Source: Schaalia odontolytica
GTDB lineage: Bacteria > Actinomycetota > Actinomycetes > Actinomycetales > Actinomycetaceae
Length of the DNA stretch: 64,000 nucleotides
Direction of reading: 5' to 3'
NCBI RefSeq assembly: GCF_024584435.1
Contig: NZ_CP102197.1
Span: forward strand, 1,922,001 to 1,986,000
Positions 17,052 through 26,147 of the stretch are shown piece by piece. Positions within the stretch are counted from its first letter, which is position 1; each line of letters starts with the position of its first letter. Made by a program: the position numbers and the translations under genes. The notes under the pieces were generated by a model. The model had not been told where the DNA came from, ran no database searches, and saw nothing but the letters and a program-made list of their open reading frames with translations.

Positions 17052-17259
17052 TCCTCCAGTTTACGGATACTCCGTCAGTGGCTGCTCAGCCGATACGCGC
17101 CGCGGTCTACACGTGAGAAAAAACGTATGCGCGCCGGGTGCGCGTCTGAGGTGTGTGGCGGCCGTCATTGGCGGATCGGTGCGGAACGCGTTCGATCCTC
17201 CCCCGAGCCCCGGTTCGCCGGCCTCCACACCGCGGCGCACGAGGCGGAGGAGGCAGGCA

Positions 17260-17292
17260 AAGAAAAAGCGCGACACCTCGGCGGTGTCACGC
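17260..17292 (-). terminator. Intrinsic terminator of the 72-aa membrane protein gene
   Basis: Stem GCGCGACACC (17268-17277) with GGTGTCACGC (17283-17292), one internal mismatch, then TTTTTCTTT on the minus strand. It lies 44 bp beyond the stop of the gene at 17336. Confidence 0.8.
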
Positions 17293-17335
17293 TGGCGGGG
17301 GAGGGGCGCGCGATACTCACGCGCCCCGCAGTGTC

Positions 17336-17554
17336 TCAGGCGCGCGTGCGAGCGATCGAAATGATCGCGGGGGAGACGATCAGGGCGGTCAGGGCGACGA
17401 CGACGGCCAGGACCATCGAGGACACGGAGGCGACCTGCAGGGCGGCGACCACGCCGAGGGCGGCGAGGAGGACGACGAGGGCGACGAAAACGGAAGCCGA
17501 GGTGGTGGCCTGGCTCATGGTGGGGGCGGTCTCGGCCTTGACGATGTGATCCAT
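17336..17554 (-). CDS. Small two-helix membrane protein
   Basis: Unrecognised 72-aa protein. The ATG at 17554 has AAGGAG seven bases upstream; a longer in-frame extension to 17659 has no ribosome site and runs into the terminator-like hairpin, so it was not used. Sequence begins MDHIVKAETAPTMSQA, followed by two closely spaced hydrophobic helices (about 18-40 and 45-65) and ends IARTRA. It has its own downstream terminator, so it is a monocistronic unit. Confidence 0.7.
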   Translation of the reverse strand: MDHIVKAETAPTMSQATTSASVFVALVVLLAALGVVAALQVASVSSMVLAVVVALTALIVSPAIISIARTRA

Positions 17555-17657
17555 GGGGTTCTCCTTCAGAGTGTCTTCGCGCGGATGCGCGAAGCGCGCC
17601 CCGCACGCCAGCGTGTTGTGTGGGCCGGTCGGCCCGCGCCGCCCAGGGGACGGCATC

Positions 17658-17707
17658 AAAAAACGGGGCCGACCTGCGTCGCCCCCGTTGGTGCAGTACC
17701 TATTCTA
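17658..17707 (-). promoter_or_regulatory. Promoter plus terminator-like hairpin in the leader of the 72-aa gene
   Basis: On the minus strand a -10-like TAGAAT (17702-17707) with TGGACC 17 bases upstream is followed within about 15 bases by an 11-bp stem (17678-17688 with 17663-17673, one mismatch) and TTTTTT. This would end RNA about 100 bases before the ATG at 17554, so it looks like an attenuator or a very short RNA. The remaining 17555-17885 gap holds no gene. Confidence 0.5.
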
Positions 17708-17848
17708 CGGCGTGTCGCCATCGCGGTCCATAGCCGCAAGGCGCCTTGTAAGACACTGCACAGTTGTTGAATAAAGAAAAGGTAAAAGACCGTTATCGCA
17801 AGGGAATACCGTGTCGCCCGATGGGGCGGATCGCCTCGCGTCATACAG

Positions 17849-17881
17849 GTGTGCCCGAGTGGATGAACCACCCGGGCACAC
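17849..17881. terminator. Hairpin after cold-shock gene
   Basis: Fourteen-base arms with one A-C mismatch around ATGAA (17849-17862 with 17868-17881), four bases beyond the cold-shock stop. No T-run follows on the minus strand. Confidence 0.6.
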
Positions 17882-17885
17882 GATG

Positions 17886-18095
17886 TCACTCAGCTCGTGC
17901 AACATCCGTGGCTTGGGGACCCTTCGGCCCCTCGATCGCCTCGTACTCGACCCTCTCGCCCTCCATGAGAGTGCGGCGCCCAGATTGGCCGATGATGTTC
18001 GAATAGTGCACGAAGACGTCAACGGAGCGGTCATCGGGGGTGATGAAGCCGAAACCTTTGGCGTCGTTGAACCATTTGACGGTCCCGGTAGTCAT
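17886..18095 (-). CDS. cspA: Cold-shock protein (CspA family)
   Basis: Small RNA/ssDNA-binding chaperone, 69 aa. The start at 18095 is fixed by AAGGAGG six bases upstream. RNP1-type motif [10 protein letters not shown] and RNP2-type VFVHYSNI are intact, followed by the usual [18 protein letters not shown] single CSD with no extension. The start codon lies near a GC-rich upstream region, and a hairpin follows the stop, so it is monocistronic. Confidence 0.97.
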   Translation of the reverse strand: MTTGTVKWFNDAKGFGFITPDDRSVDVFVHYSNIIGQSGRRTLMEGERVEYEAIEGPKGPQATDVARAE

Positions 18096-18271
18096 GGGAC
18101 CTCCTTCGTGTTCGCCCCGCTGGCGGGGCACCGATCGGACCCGCCTGCGGGGCCGACGTGATCTCGCTACCAAGCGATCGGCGCCTCTCACGCGCCTTTC
18201 GCGCAGTGCGCGCAACCACCCCATTACGGTACCGCACTCGGAAGAATAATGTCGCTGACCTGCACAAATTG

Positions 18272-19099
18272 CTACCGGGGCGACTGGTCCGCGGGCCGCG
18301 CGCCCGCGTCGGATAGGCGCACCGGCACGATGGCCCGCACGTCCTCCCCCTCGAAGGGAAGGCTGCCGATCGCCACGTCCACGCCGAACACGGCGGCCAG
18401 GGTGTCCTCGTGCATCACGGAGTGAGCGGACCCAACCACGGCCTCGTGAGTGGACGAGAAAAGCGCCACCTGGTCCGCGACCCGCAGGGCGTGAGCGGGG
18501 TAGTGGGTGTTCATGATGACCGCCAGCCCCCGATCCTTCACGAGGCGCTCCAGGAGTCCGAGGACGATCAGCTGATTGCGGAAGTCCAGGCCGGTCTCGG
18601 GCTCATCCAGGACGAGGACGCGCGGGTTAGCGACGAGCGCGCGGGCAATCAGGATCATCTGGAACTGCCCGCCCGACATGGTCGCGCACGGCATCCCCGC
18701 CAGGTGCGAGGCACCGACCTCCTCCAGAACATCCCGGGCCATCGCCTCCTCGCGGGGTCCCGGTTGGGCGAGCGTGCGCATGTGGGGAGCGCGCCCGACC
18801 ATGACCATCTCGAGGCCGGTCAGGGCAACGTTGGACGCGTGACGCGCCTGGGGAACGTAGGACAGGATTCGCCCGAGCGCTCGCGTCGACATCGCGCAAA
18901 TGTCCGTGCCGTCAACGAGGGTGCGCCCCCGATCCCACTTTTGCAGGCCGATCATCGTGCGCAGCAGCGTGGTCTTCCCCGCCCCGTTCGGCCCCAGGAC
19001 CGCCAGCAGGGAGCTCTCCGGAACCGTGAAGCTGACGTCGCGCAGGATCGGGGCCGGCGCGCCCGGATAGGTGAAGGTCGCGCCCTCAACGCTGATCAT
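18272..19099 (-). CDS. FecE-type ABC transporter ATP-binding protein (iron-siderophore family)
   Basis: ATPase of a metal-chelate importer, 275 aa from the ATG at 19099, which overlaps the permease stop as ATGA. Walker [10 protein letters not shown] at 36-44, Q-loop region IGLQKWD, signature [16 protein letters not shown], Walker [13 protein letters not shown] and switch His in NTHYPAH are all present, so it looks functional. Order on the minus strand is binding protein, permease, ATPase, the standard Fec/Bts layout. Ligand is probably a ferric siderophore or haem; see the iron-box-like site upstream of the operon. Confidence 0.9.
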   Translation of the reverse strand: MISVEGATFTYPGAPAPILRDVSFTVPESSLLAVLGPNGAGKTTLLRTMIGLQKWDRGRTLVDGTDICAMSTRALGRILSYVPQARHASNVALTGLEMVMVGRAPHMRTLAQPGPREEAMARDVLEEVGASHLAGMPCATMSGGQFQMILIARALVANPRVLVLDEPETGLDFRNQLIVLGLLERLVKDRGLAVIMNTHYPAHALRVADQVALFSSTHEAVVGSAHSVMHEDTLAAVFGVDVAIGSLPFEGEDVRAIVPVRLSDAGARPADQSPR

Positions 19100-20126
19100 C
19101 GCGCCCCTCCCGTCCGACGCAACAGCACGATAAAGAAGGGCGCCCCGATGATGGCCGTGAGGATCGAAATCGGAATCTCCGAGGCCGACAGGGAACGGGC
19201 CAGAGTGTCGATGACGATCATCAGGGCAGACCCCAGCAGAGCCGACACCGGAATGACCGCGCGGTTGTTCTGTCCGCACAGCATGCGCGCGCAGTGCGGC
19301 ACCAGCAGGCCCACCCACCCGACCTGGCCGCACATCGATATCACCGAGGCGGTGATGACCGTCGACGCGACAATCAGGACCGCCCGCATCAGGGAGACGT
19401 TCACGCCGGCGGTGCGGGCCTCGTCCTCGGACAGGGAGAGAATGTTGAGCTGCCAGCGCAACGCCACGATGACGACGATGCCCCCGATGATGAAGGGGGC
19501 CCCGAGCGCGATCTGGCGGTAGGTGACCGCCGCCAGGGACCCCATGAGCCAGTAGGTGATCTCCGGGAGCTGGCTGGTCGGGTCGGCCGTCAGCTTGAGC
19601 AGCGACAGGACGGCGTTCGCGAGGGCAGAGACGATGACGCCGCCCAACACCAGCGTGATGACGTTGAACGACACCCCGTCCGGGTGCGGGCGATCGCCGT
19701 CGTGAAGGTCATCGTCGCCAGGCCTGCCCCCAGGGCGGCGGCCTGCACGCCGATGAGGTTCCAGTCGAGCAGCAGCGCGATCACGGCTCCGACGCAGGTT
19801 CCGGCCGCAACCCCCAGCGTGTCCGGGGTCGCCAGGGGATTGGAGAAGAGCGACTGAAACGACGCCCCGGCCACCGACAGCCCCCCGCCGATGAGGATCG
19901 CCACGATGATGCGGGGGGCGCGCAGGTCGAAGACGACGGAGTTGACGCGAGGGGACACTGCGGGTCCGCCCGCGAAGCGTGCCCGCAGGGCGGCGATCAC
20001 GTCCTCCAGCGACACGGAGAATCGCCCGATCAGCATCGCGGCGGCGGCGCAGGCCACGATCAGGGCGACCAGGGTGGGGATCACCCAGACGCGCAGCCTC
20101 CCGTTCCTGGTCAGCAGTGACTTCAT
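19096..20126 (-). pseudogene. FecCD-type permease interrupted by a -1 frameshift
   Basis: Two overlapping frames together make one FecCD permease of about 343 residues. Codons 1-150 (from ATG 20126, MKSLLTRNGRLRVWVIP to ALGAGLATMTFTTAIARTR) are in one frame; the remainder (DGVSFNVITLVLGG to RRTGGAR at 19096) is in another. The switch is at a CCC run near 19690, where adding one C restores PDGV-type sequence. The rest is undamaged, including FSNPLATPDTLG and VGWVGLLVPHCAR. So this is a recent frameshift, a sequencing error, or less likely recoding. GAGAGGA precedes the start. If real, the importer is inactive or uses another permease. Confidence 0.85.
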
Positions 20127-20169
20127 GGTGTCCTCTCCCCGGCGAGCCGGGAGCTACACGCGTGACGGA

Positions 20170-20202
20170 GCCCCGGCCTCGTTGATTGAGCGAGGCCGGG
20201 GC
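20170..20202. terminator. Hairpin between binding protein and permease genes
   Basis: Perfect 12-bp arms GCCCCGGCCTCG (20170-20181) and CGAGGCCGGGGC (20191-20202), 9-base loop, seven bases beyond the binding-protein stop. Probably attenuates transcription into the permease so the binding protein is made in excess. Its arm recurs elsewhere in the window. Confidence 0.65.
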
Positions 20203-20208
20203 CCAGCG

Positions 20209-21336
20209 TCAGGAGGCGTCGGGGTTGACGATTCGTCGGGCCTGCTCGTCCGTGAGCGTGAAGTTGTACATCTTCTGGTAGTAGTCCTTCGTGATGGTCA
20301 CGAGGTCCACGTCGGAGAACTGGTCGGGGTACAGTGAGGCTCCGATCCAGTTCGCGACGATCGGGGCATCCGGGTTGGGAGTGAACCAATTCCACATCCC
20401 CAGCCCGGTGGAGTAGACGCGGCCGCTCTTGACCGAGGACAGGGTGGAGAGGTCAACGCCTTCGACCGAGTTGGTCAGGACGGAGTTCGCCGTCATGTTC
20501 GACATGCCCTTTCCGGTGACGAGGAGGACCTGGGGATCCCACGTGAGGACCTGCTCGAAGGTGACGGGCGTGTGCGAGGTGTCGGTGTCGCGCGAGACGT
20601 TGACGTAGTTCAGCGAGTCGGCCCATTCGTTGGTGAACCAGCCGTCCTTGCCGCCGGCGACCGCGAGCTGCCCGTCGGCCGCGCCCATGAGCACCATCGT
20701 CGAGACCCTCTGGTCCTCGGGGACCTTGGCGGTGCGCGCGCGGGCGTCGGCAATTAGGTTCTGACCTAGCGAAATCTTGTCGGCCATGTGGCCGTCCTGG
20801 TTGAAGACGTCCTCGAGGAGCTCCATCCACTGCGTGTAGGTGTCGGAGGGGTTGCCCATCGTCGTGAAGCCGACGGCGGGAATCCCGGCCTTGCGGAACA
20901 TCTCGCCGTGCTCCTTGTTGAACGCGTTGTACAACACGACGTCAACGTTGAGGTTGAGCAGGGCCTCGGCGTTGAGCTCGCCCTTGTCGTAGTAGCTGGT
21001 GTCCACCTGCATCATTTCGGGCGCCATCTCGGCGGCGATCGTCTGGCTCATGGCCTTGACGCGGGCGGCGCTCATGCCCACCAGGTAGGGGGCCTTGCCG
21101 TCGAAGTAGGCCAGGTAGGTGGATTCGATGGGGATCTGGTCGATGGCGACGCGAGTCACCTGGGCGGGCAGGGTGACCTCGTTGCCTCCGTGGTCCGTGA
21201 TCGTGCGGGTTGCCGAGGCTCCCGTCTCCTGGGTGGTTGCGTTGGACTGAGCGCTTCCCCCGGCGCCCGCGCAGGCGGAGAGGGCCAGAGCGGCTGCGGC
21301 CAGGAGAGTTGTCAGTGTAGCGAGGCGTGTCTTCAT
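20209..21336 (-). CDS. Iron-siderophore-type ABC substrate-binding lipoprotein
   Basis: Extracytoplasmic binding protein for the adjacent importer, 375 aa from ATG 21336. The lipoprotein signal ends LALSAC with Cys22 as the lipidation site. Two lobes of the class III (TroA/FepB-like) fold are suggested by DVVLYNAFNKEHGEMFRKAGIPAVGF and the GRVYSTGLGMWNW region. GAGGG stands before the start. The 48 nt of open frame upstream to 21384 overlap the promoter and are not coding. Ligand is unproven. Confidence 0.88.
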   Translation of the reverse strand: MKTRLATLTTLLAAAALALSACAGAGGSAQSNATTQETGASATRTITDHGGNEVTLPAQVTRVAIDQIPIESTYLAYFDGKAPYLVGMSAARVKAMSQTIAAEMAPEMMQVDTSYYDKGELNAEALLNLNVDVVLYNAFNKEHGEMFRKAGIPAVGFTTMGNPSDTYTQWMELLEDVFNQDGHMADKISLGQNLIADARARTAKVPEDQRVSTMVLMGAADGQLAVAGGKDGWFTNEWADSLNYVNVSRDTDTSHTPVTFEQVLTWDPQVLLVTGKGMSNMTANSVLTNSVEGVDLSTLSSVKSGRVYSTGLGMWNWFTPNPDAPIVANWIGASLYPDQFSDVDLVTITKDYYQKMYNFTLTDEQARRIVNPDAS

Positions 21337-21377
21337 TGTGCCCTCTCGTGTCTCGGGGAATACGAGGGAGATGCTAC

Positions 21378-21412
21378 ACAACATTAGGTGAACCTCACAA
21401 GAGTGATCGCGA
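21378..21412 (-). promoter_or_regulatory. Promoter with iron-box-like operator (DtxR/IdeR type)
   Basis: On the minus strand TTGTGA and TAGCAT are 18 bases apart and drive the binding-protein gene. The spacer contains TTAGGTGAACCTCAC (plus-strand positions 21384-21398), matching the left half and centre of the DtxR/IdeR consensus (TTAGGTTAGSCT then AACCTAA) but weaker on the right. A repressor here would cover the promoter when iron is ample. Confidence 0.55.
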
Positions 21413-21477
21413 CATTATGACGCGGTGTGATATCCGGCCCCGGTCGTGTCGGCTCGGCGGTCGGATCGCTCAGGCTG

Positions 21478-21513
21478 TTGACTGGCAGGAAACGCCCCGC
21501 TAACCTCGTGTGA
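21478..21513 (+). promoter_or_regulatory. Promoter of the MFS gene, probably leaderless
   Basis: TTGACT (21478-21483), 17-bp spacer, TAACCT (21501-21506), then seven bases to the ATG at 21514. Transcription should start at or beside the start codon; no ribosome site is visible. Confidence 0.6.
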
Positions 21514-22800
21514 ATGACTCCAGACGCCTCGTCGCCCGCGCTCGTCAGCGCCTCCGGACGTAGCCTCGCACCGAACTGGTGGGCAGTGGTCGCTTTGATC
21601 TGGAGCGGCCAGGCGTTTTCCATCATCACCAGCGGCGCGTCGGGGTGGGCGATCATCTGGCACGTCACCACGACCGAGGGCTCGGCCCTCAAGCTCGCCA
21701 TCGTCATGGCCCTCTCCCAGCTTCCCCTCGGGCTCCTGGCCCCGCTGGGCGGCGTCGCCGCCGACCGCTACAACCGGCGCACCGTCATGATCATCTCCGA
21801 CCTGGGTGCGGGTGGAATGTCGCTCGCGCTGGGGGCGCTGGCATGGCTGGGGCACGGAAGCTTCGCCCTCATCTGCCTCTTCGCCGCGCTGCGCAGCTGC
21901 TTCCAGGCATTCCACTTCCCGGCGATGAGCGCGGCCATGCCGATGCTGGTCCCCGAGAAACACCTCATGCGCGTCAACACCCTCGACCAGGCCATCGGAT
22001 CCATCGCCAACATCGGTTCCCCCGCCATCGGCATCGCCCTCTACACCGCCTTCGGGCTTCCCTACACCCTCGGCCTGGAGTTCGTGGGGGCGCTCCTGGC
22101 GGTCGCCGGACTGGCACTTGCGAGGATTCCCTCCGTCGAGGCCGAGATGCCCCCAACCATCATGGGGCAGATCCGCGAGGGCTGGCGCGCGCTGAGCGCC
22201 AACTCGGGCCTCGTCTACCTCATCGTCGCCCTCACGGCCGGCATGATGGTGTTCGAAGCGCTCGCGGCGGTCTACCCGCTGATGGCGCAGCAGTACTTCG
22301 GAGCCGACGGGGCAATGGTGTCCGTCGCCGAGGCGATCACGGGCACCTGCATGCTCCTCGGCGCACTCATCATGATGGCCTGGGGCGGGGGCAAGCGCCT
22401 CGCCCTGCTCATCAGCGCCACGACCGTCGTCGTCGGCCTTCCCTTCGCCGCCGTCGGTCTGCTCCCGCGCGGCGGCTTCTGGGCTTTCGTCGCCCTCATG
22501 GGCTTCGGATGCATCTTCCTGGCGTGGTTCCACGCCCCCCTCATGACCCTCATCCAGAGGCACGTCGGGGAGGACAAGGTCGGTCGCGCGCTCGGGTTCT
22601 TCCAGCTGATGCTCGGGCTCTCGATGCCCGTCGGCATCGTCCTGGGCGGCGCCTTCGCCGAGAAGATGGGAGGCCCCGTCCTCTTCACCGCCGCGGGAAT
22701 CTTCTTCTGCGTCGTCGGTGTCGTCATGTACGCGATCCCCCACATCCGCGCCCTCGACACTCCCGTGCCCGTCACTCTGCCCGCCGACGAGGAGGCGTAG
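21514..22800 (+). CDS. MFS transporter (EntS/DHA3-like)
   Basis: Twelve-helix major facilitator, 428 aa. The motif A variant GGVAADRYNRRT between helices 2 and 3 is clear, and the sequence WSGQAFSIITSGASGWAI followed by RTVMIISDLGAG and FHFPAMSAAMPMLV resembles the DHA3 group, which includes the enterobactin exporter EntS and macrolide exporters. It is divergent from the iron-type ABC importer and shares its 180-bp intergenic region with the iron-box-like site, which makes siderophore export an attractive but unproven role. Confidence 0.85.
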   Translation: MTPDASSPALVSASGRSLAPNWWAVVALIWSGQAFSIITSGASGWAIIWHVTTTEGSALKLAIVMALSQLPLGLLAPLGGVAADRYNRRTVMIISDLGAGGMSLALGALAWLGHGSFALICLFAALRSCFQAFHFPAMSAAMPMLVPEKHLMRVNTLDQAIGSIANIGSPAIGIALYTAFGLPYTLGLEFVGALLAVAGLALARIPSVEAEMPPTIMGQIREGWRALSANSGLVYLIVALTAGMMVFEALAAVYPLMAQQYFGADGAMVSVAEAITGTCMLLGALIMMAWGGGKRLALLISATTVVVGLPFAAVGLLPRGGFWAFVALMGFGCIFLAWFHAPLMTLIQRHVGEDKVGRALGFFQLMLGLSMPVGIVLGGAFAEKMGGPVLFTAAGIFFCVVGVVMYAIPHIRALDTPVPVTLPADEEA

Positions 22801-22966
22801 CCCCTCACGCTGCCAAGGCCGCCTGCCGCAGTCCCGCAGGCGATGTCGCGAGCTGTGCGATACTGACGCTCGCGCCGCTCAGCCCGCCCCCCGAGCCGCA
22901 GTTGTGCACGCGCACTTGTACCCTTCTTTCAAGGAAAAAGACCTTGCGAGCGGAAGGAGAGATGCG

Positions 22967-23899
22967 ATGCCCGGCCGTCTTGATCTGGAGCGCGCCCTCG
23001 TTATTGGTGTTGCCTCCAGCGCCCTCTTCGACCTGTCGAAGTCGGACGCCGTATTCCGTAATGAGGGCGAGGAGAAGTACCGCGCGTATCAGCGCGAGAA
23101 CCTCGATGAGGTCCTAGAACCGGGGGTCGCCTTCCCCTTTATTCGGCGCCTCCTGGACCTCAATGACCTCTCCGAGGACGAGCGCCTGGTCGAGGTGGTC
23201 ATCCTGTCGCGCAACGACCCCGAGACGGGAATGCGCGTCATGCGATCGGTTCAGCACCACGGGCTGGACATCACGCGCGCGATCTTCATGCAGGGACAAT
23301 CGCCCTACCGCTTCATGGAGCCGCTGCGCATGTCCCTGTTCCTCTCGGCCAACGAGGCCGACGTCCGCGAGGCGATCCGCATGGGGTTCGCGGCCGGCCG
23401 CGTCGTGGGGCGCGCGGTGGCGGACGACGGAGGCACCGACCTGCGCATCGCCTTCGACTTCGACGGCGTTCTGGCCGACGACTCGGCCGAGAGGTTCTAT
23501 CAGGAGGGAACGTTGGAGGCGTACCAGGAGAACGAAAGTGCTCTGGCCGACGTACCTCTGCCCAGGGGCCCACTGGCGGCCTTCCTGGAAAAGATCAACC
23601 ACATCCAACGCATTGAGGACGCCAAGCACGACGCCGATCCGGAAGGCTACCAGCGAAGGGTTCGCGTCGCGGTCGTGACGGCGCGCAGCGCCCCCGCCCA
23701 CGAGCGCGCCATCAACTCGATCCGCCAGTGGGGCTTGCGCGTCAACGACGCCTTCTTCCTCGGCGGTGTCGATAAGGGCCCGATTCTGGCCGTCTTGGAG
23801 CCGCACATCTTCTTCGACGACCAGCGCCGCAACATTGACACGACATCGCACCTAGCGCCCAGCGTCCATATTCCCTTCGGCGAACTGAACGGGGTGTGA
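22967..23899 (+). CDS. Cytosolic 5'-nucleotidase family protein
   Basis: Predicted nucleoside monophosphatase of the bacterial 5'-nucleotidase family PF06189, 310 aa. The start ATG 22967 has AAGGAGA at the right distance; the longer frame from 22718 overlaps the MFS gene. Features: LVIGVASSALFDLSKSD, VEVVILSRNDPETG, HHGLDITRAIFMQG, LFLSANEADVREA, then IAFDFDGVLADDSAE, which resembles the HAD-type DXDGV site, and FFDDQRRNID near the end. It stands alone between two transport units. Substrate preference cannot be predicted. Confidence 0.85.
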   Translation: MPGRLDLERALVIGVASSALFDLSKSDAVFRNEGEEKYRAYQRENLDEVLEPGVAFPFIRRLLDLNDLSEDERLVEVVILSRNDPETGMRVMRSVQHHGLDITRAIFMQGQSPYRFMEPLRMSLFLSANEADVREAIRMGFAAGRVVGRAVADDGGTDLRIAFDFDGVLADDSAERFYQEGTLEAYQENESALADVPLPRGPLAAFLEKINHIQRIEDAKHDADPEGYQRRVRVAVVTARSAPAHERAINSIRQWGLRVNDAFFLGGVDKGPILAVLEPHIFFDDQRRNIDTTSHLAPSVHIPFGELNGV

Positions 23900-24020
23900 A
23901 ACCAGCACGCCCTCGATTCTCTCCCCGACTCGAAAGGGAGAGGCACAGGCTCACCGAGTAACGCGAGGGGTGCCCGGCACGGCGCTCGCAGATCGGGGCG
24001 GGGCCTGGGACACTAGGGGC

Positions 24021-26147
24021 ATGAGCTTCACCGCGCGCGACGCCCGCCTCCTCACGCCCGTCGAGGTAGCGACCGCCGGCGCGCTCTCCGGACTCGCCGT
24101 CACCTTCGGCCTGATCGCCGCAGTGACCCCCGTCTTTCAGCTCTTGTTCCAGGTCGCTACCGCGGTCCCCCTCGCCATGGTGTCCCTCAAGCTGCGGCCA
24201 CGTGCCTCAGTGGCCGCATTCGCCTCCACGGTGCTCCTTGCCATCGCCGTCGGAGGATTCGCCACGGCCGGACGGTGCTTTCAGGCCGCGCTCGTCGGCC
24301 TCATCATCGGCTTCCTGCACCGGAAACGAGCCTCCTGGCTGAGCGTGGGCGCGGTCGCAGCCGGCCTCGGCCTCGTCTGGGGCATCGGAACAGGCGTGGC
24401 CTTCTGGCTCCTGGCCGACCTGCGTGCCCTCGGCCTCGAGAGCATCCAGAAGATGCTCGACGGACTCCTCTGGCTCATCGGCCACATCCCCCACTCCGGT
24501 GCAATCGTCGACGCCGGGCACACCCTCGGCCAGTGGATCGTCGACGCCTGGTGGGTGTGGATTCCCATCACCCGCTTCGTCGGCGTTGCCTTCCTGGTGC
24601 TCGCAGCCCGATGGCTCCTCGTGGCCATCCTGCGTCGCATCTCCCTCGACACCGGATGGGACCCCCTCGCCAATGCCCCCGCCGCCAACACCGTCGGCGA
24701 CGACGCCCCCTCCTCCCCCCTTCCCCTCGCCCTGAACGACGTGAGCTTCACCTACCCGGGGGCCCAGCAACACGCCCTGCGCGGCGTTACCATCAGCTTC
24801 GAACGTCCCGAATACACGGTCATCGTCGGACACAACGGCTCGGGCAAGTCCACCCTCGCGCTGCTCCTCGCCGGGGCCGAACCGGGCGAGGGGACGCGCA
24901 CGGGAGGCGGCGGCCTCGGAGCCGTCGGCGGGAGTGCGCTGGTCGGCCAACGCTCCGAGCTCCTCGTCCTGGGACAAAATGTCGCCGAAGACGTCACCTG
25001 GGGCATGAGCGACCAGGAGACGCGCGACCTCGACCTCGACGACCTCCTCGAACGGGTCGGGCTGGCCGGCCTGGCCGACGCCGACCCGCGCTCCCTCTCC
25101 GGTGGCCAGCTTCAAAGACTCGCACTCGCGGGGGCCCTCGCCCGCTCGCCCCGCCTGCTCATCTCAGACGAATCCACCGCCATGATCGACCGGGCGGGGC
25201 GCTCCGAGATGCTCAACCTCCTCTCATCCCTACCCCAGCAGGGAATCGCGGTCGTCCACATCACCCACGACCCCGCCGAGGCCGACCGGGCCGACCGCGT
25301 CATCACGATCGAGCGCGGGCGCATCCTCTCCGACGAGCGGCCCGCGTTACTGGGCCCGGCTCCGCGCGACGAGGCGGTGTCGGAGGAAGGCGCACCAGCG
25401 CCCCCCACGACCCCCCGACCGCCCCGAGAGACGCCCACCAGCACACCAGCGCTCATCAACGCCGAACACCTCTGGGCCGACCGCGTCGCCCACACCTACG
25501 ACCTTGGAACCCCCTGGGAGAAACCCGTCCTCCACGACGTCACCCTCATCCTCGACCCCGGCCAGGCCATGCTCATCACCGGCGACAACGGCTCGGGGAA
25601 GACCACCCTCTCAAGGATCCTCGCGGGACTTCTTGTGCCCACCTGGGGAAACGTCACGCTCGGCTCCAAGCCCATGGAACGCAGGATCGGTGACGTCGCC
25701 CTCTCCATGCAATTCGCCCGCCTCCAGCTCCAGCGCCCCTCCGTGCGCTCCGACATTCTCGCGGCCGCCGGACACGGCCCCCGCGTCGGCGCGCTATCGG
25801 CGCGGCGCAAGGACACCCTCGCCCGGCAGGAGGCGGATCGCCTCGTTGCGCAGGCCATGGACCTGGTCGGGCTCGACCCCGCGCTGGCCTCACGAGGCAT
25901 CGACGACCTCTCCGGAGGGCAAATGCGCCGCGTCGCCCTCGCGGGCCTGCTCGCCGCGCACCCCCGCGTCCTCATCCTCGACGAACCAATGGCCGGACTG
26001 GATAGGGAGTCTCGAGACCTGCTCGTCTCCGTCCTGAAGGAACGCAGGCGCGCCGGACTGTCCATCCTCGTCATTTCCCACGACCTCGAGGGCATGGACT
26101 CCCTGTGCGACACCCACCGTCACCTCTCCCAGGGGGTGCTCTCATGA
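24021..26147 (+). CDS. ECF transporter fusion: membrane S-like domain plus two ATPase domains
   Basis: A 708-aa fusion. Residues 1-210 are hydrophobic (about six helices), an S-component-like domain; then come two ABC ATPases. ATPase 1 has Walker A GHNGSGKST, signature LSGGQLQRLAL and Walker B LLISDESTAMID, with Ser in place of Pro in DEP. ATPase 2 has Walker A GDNGSGKTT, LSGGQMRRVAL and VLILDEPMAGLD. The stop overlaps the EcfT start (ATGA). The arrangement matches mycobacterial Rv2326c-Rv2325c. The imported vitamin or metal is unknown. The start 24021 is preferred; an upstream GTG at 23970 is possible. Confidence 0.88.
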   Translation: MSFTARDARLLTPVEVATAGALSGLAVTFGLIAAVTPVFQLLFQVATAVPLAMVSLKLRPRASVAAFASTVLLAIAVGGFATAGRCFQAALVGLIIGFLHRKRASWLSVGAVAAGLGLVWGIGTGVAFWLLADLRALGLESIQKMLDGLLWLIGHIPHSGAIVDAGHTLGQWIVDAWWVWIPITRFVGVAFLVLAARWLLVAILRRISLDTGWDPLANAPAANTVGDDAPSSPLPLALNDVSFTYPGAQQHALRGVTISFERPEYTVIVGHNGSGKSTLALLLAGAEPGEGTRTGGGGLGAVGGSALVGQRSELLVLGQNVAEDVTWGMSDQETRDLDLDDLLERVGLAGLADADPRSLSGGQLQRLALAGALARSPRLLISDESTAMIDRAGRSEMLNLLSSLPQQGIAVVHITHDPAEADRADRVITIERGRILSDERPALLGPAPRDEAVSEEGAPAPPTTPRPPRETPTSTPALINAEHLWADRVAHTYDLGTPWEKPVLHDVTLILDPGQAMLITGDNGSGKTTLSRILAGLLVPTWGNVTLGSKPMERRIGDVALSMQFARLQLQRPSVRSDILAAAGHGPRVGALSARRKDTLARQEADRLVAQAMDLVGLDPALASRGIDDLSGGQMRRVALAGLLAAHPRVLILDEPMAGLDRESRDLLVSVLKERRRAGLSILVISHDLEGMDSLCDTHRHLSQGVLS

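Noticed and set aside
19096..20126. Programmed -1 frameshifting in the permease
   Set aside because: No heptameric slippery sequence of the usual X XXY YYZ form and no clear downstream pseudoknot; a lost base in a C-run is simpler.
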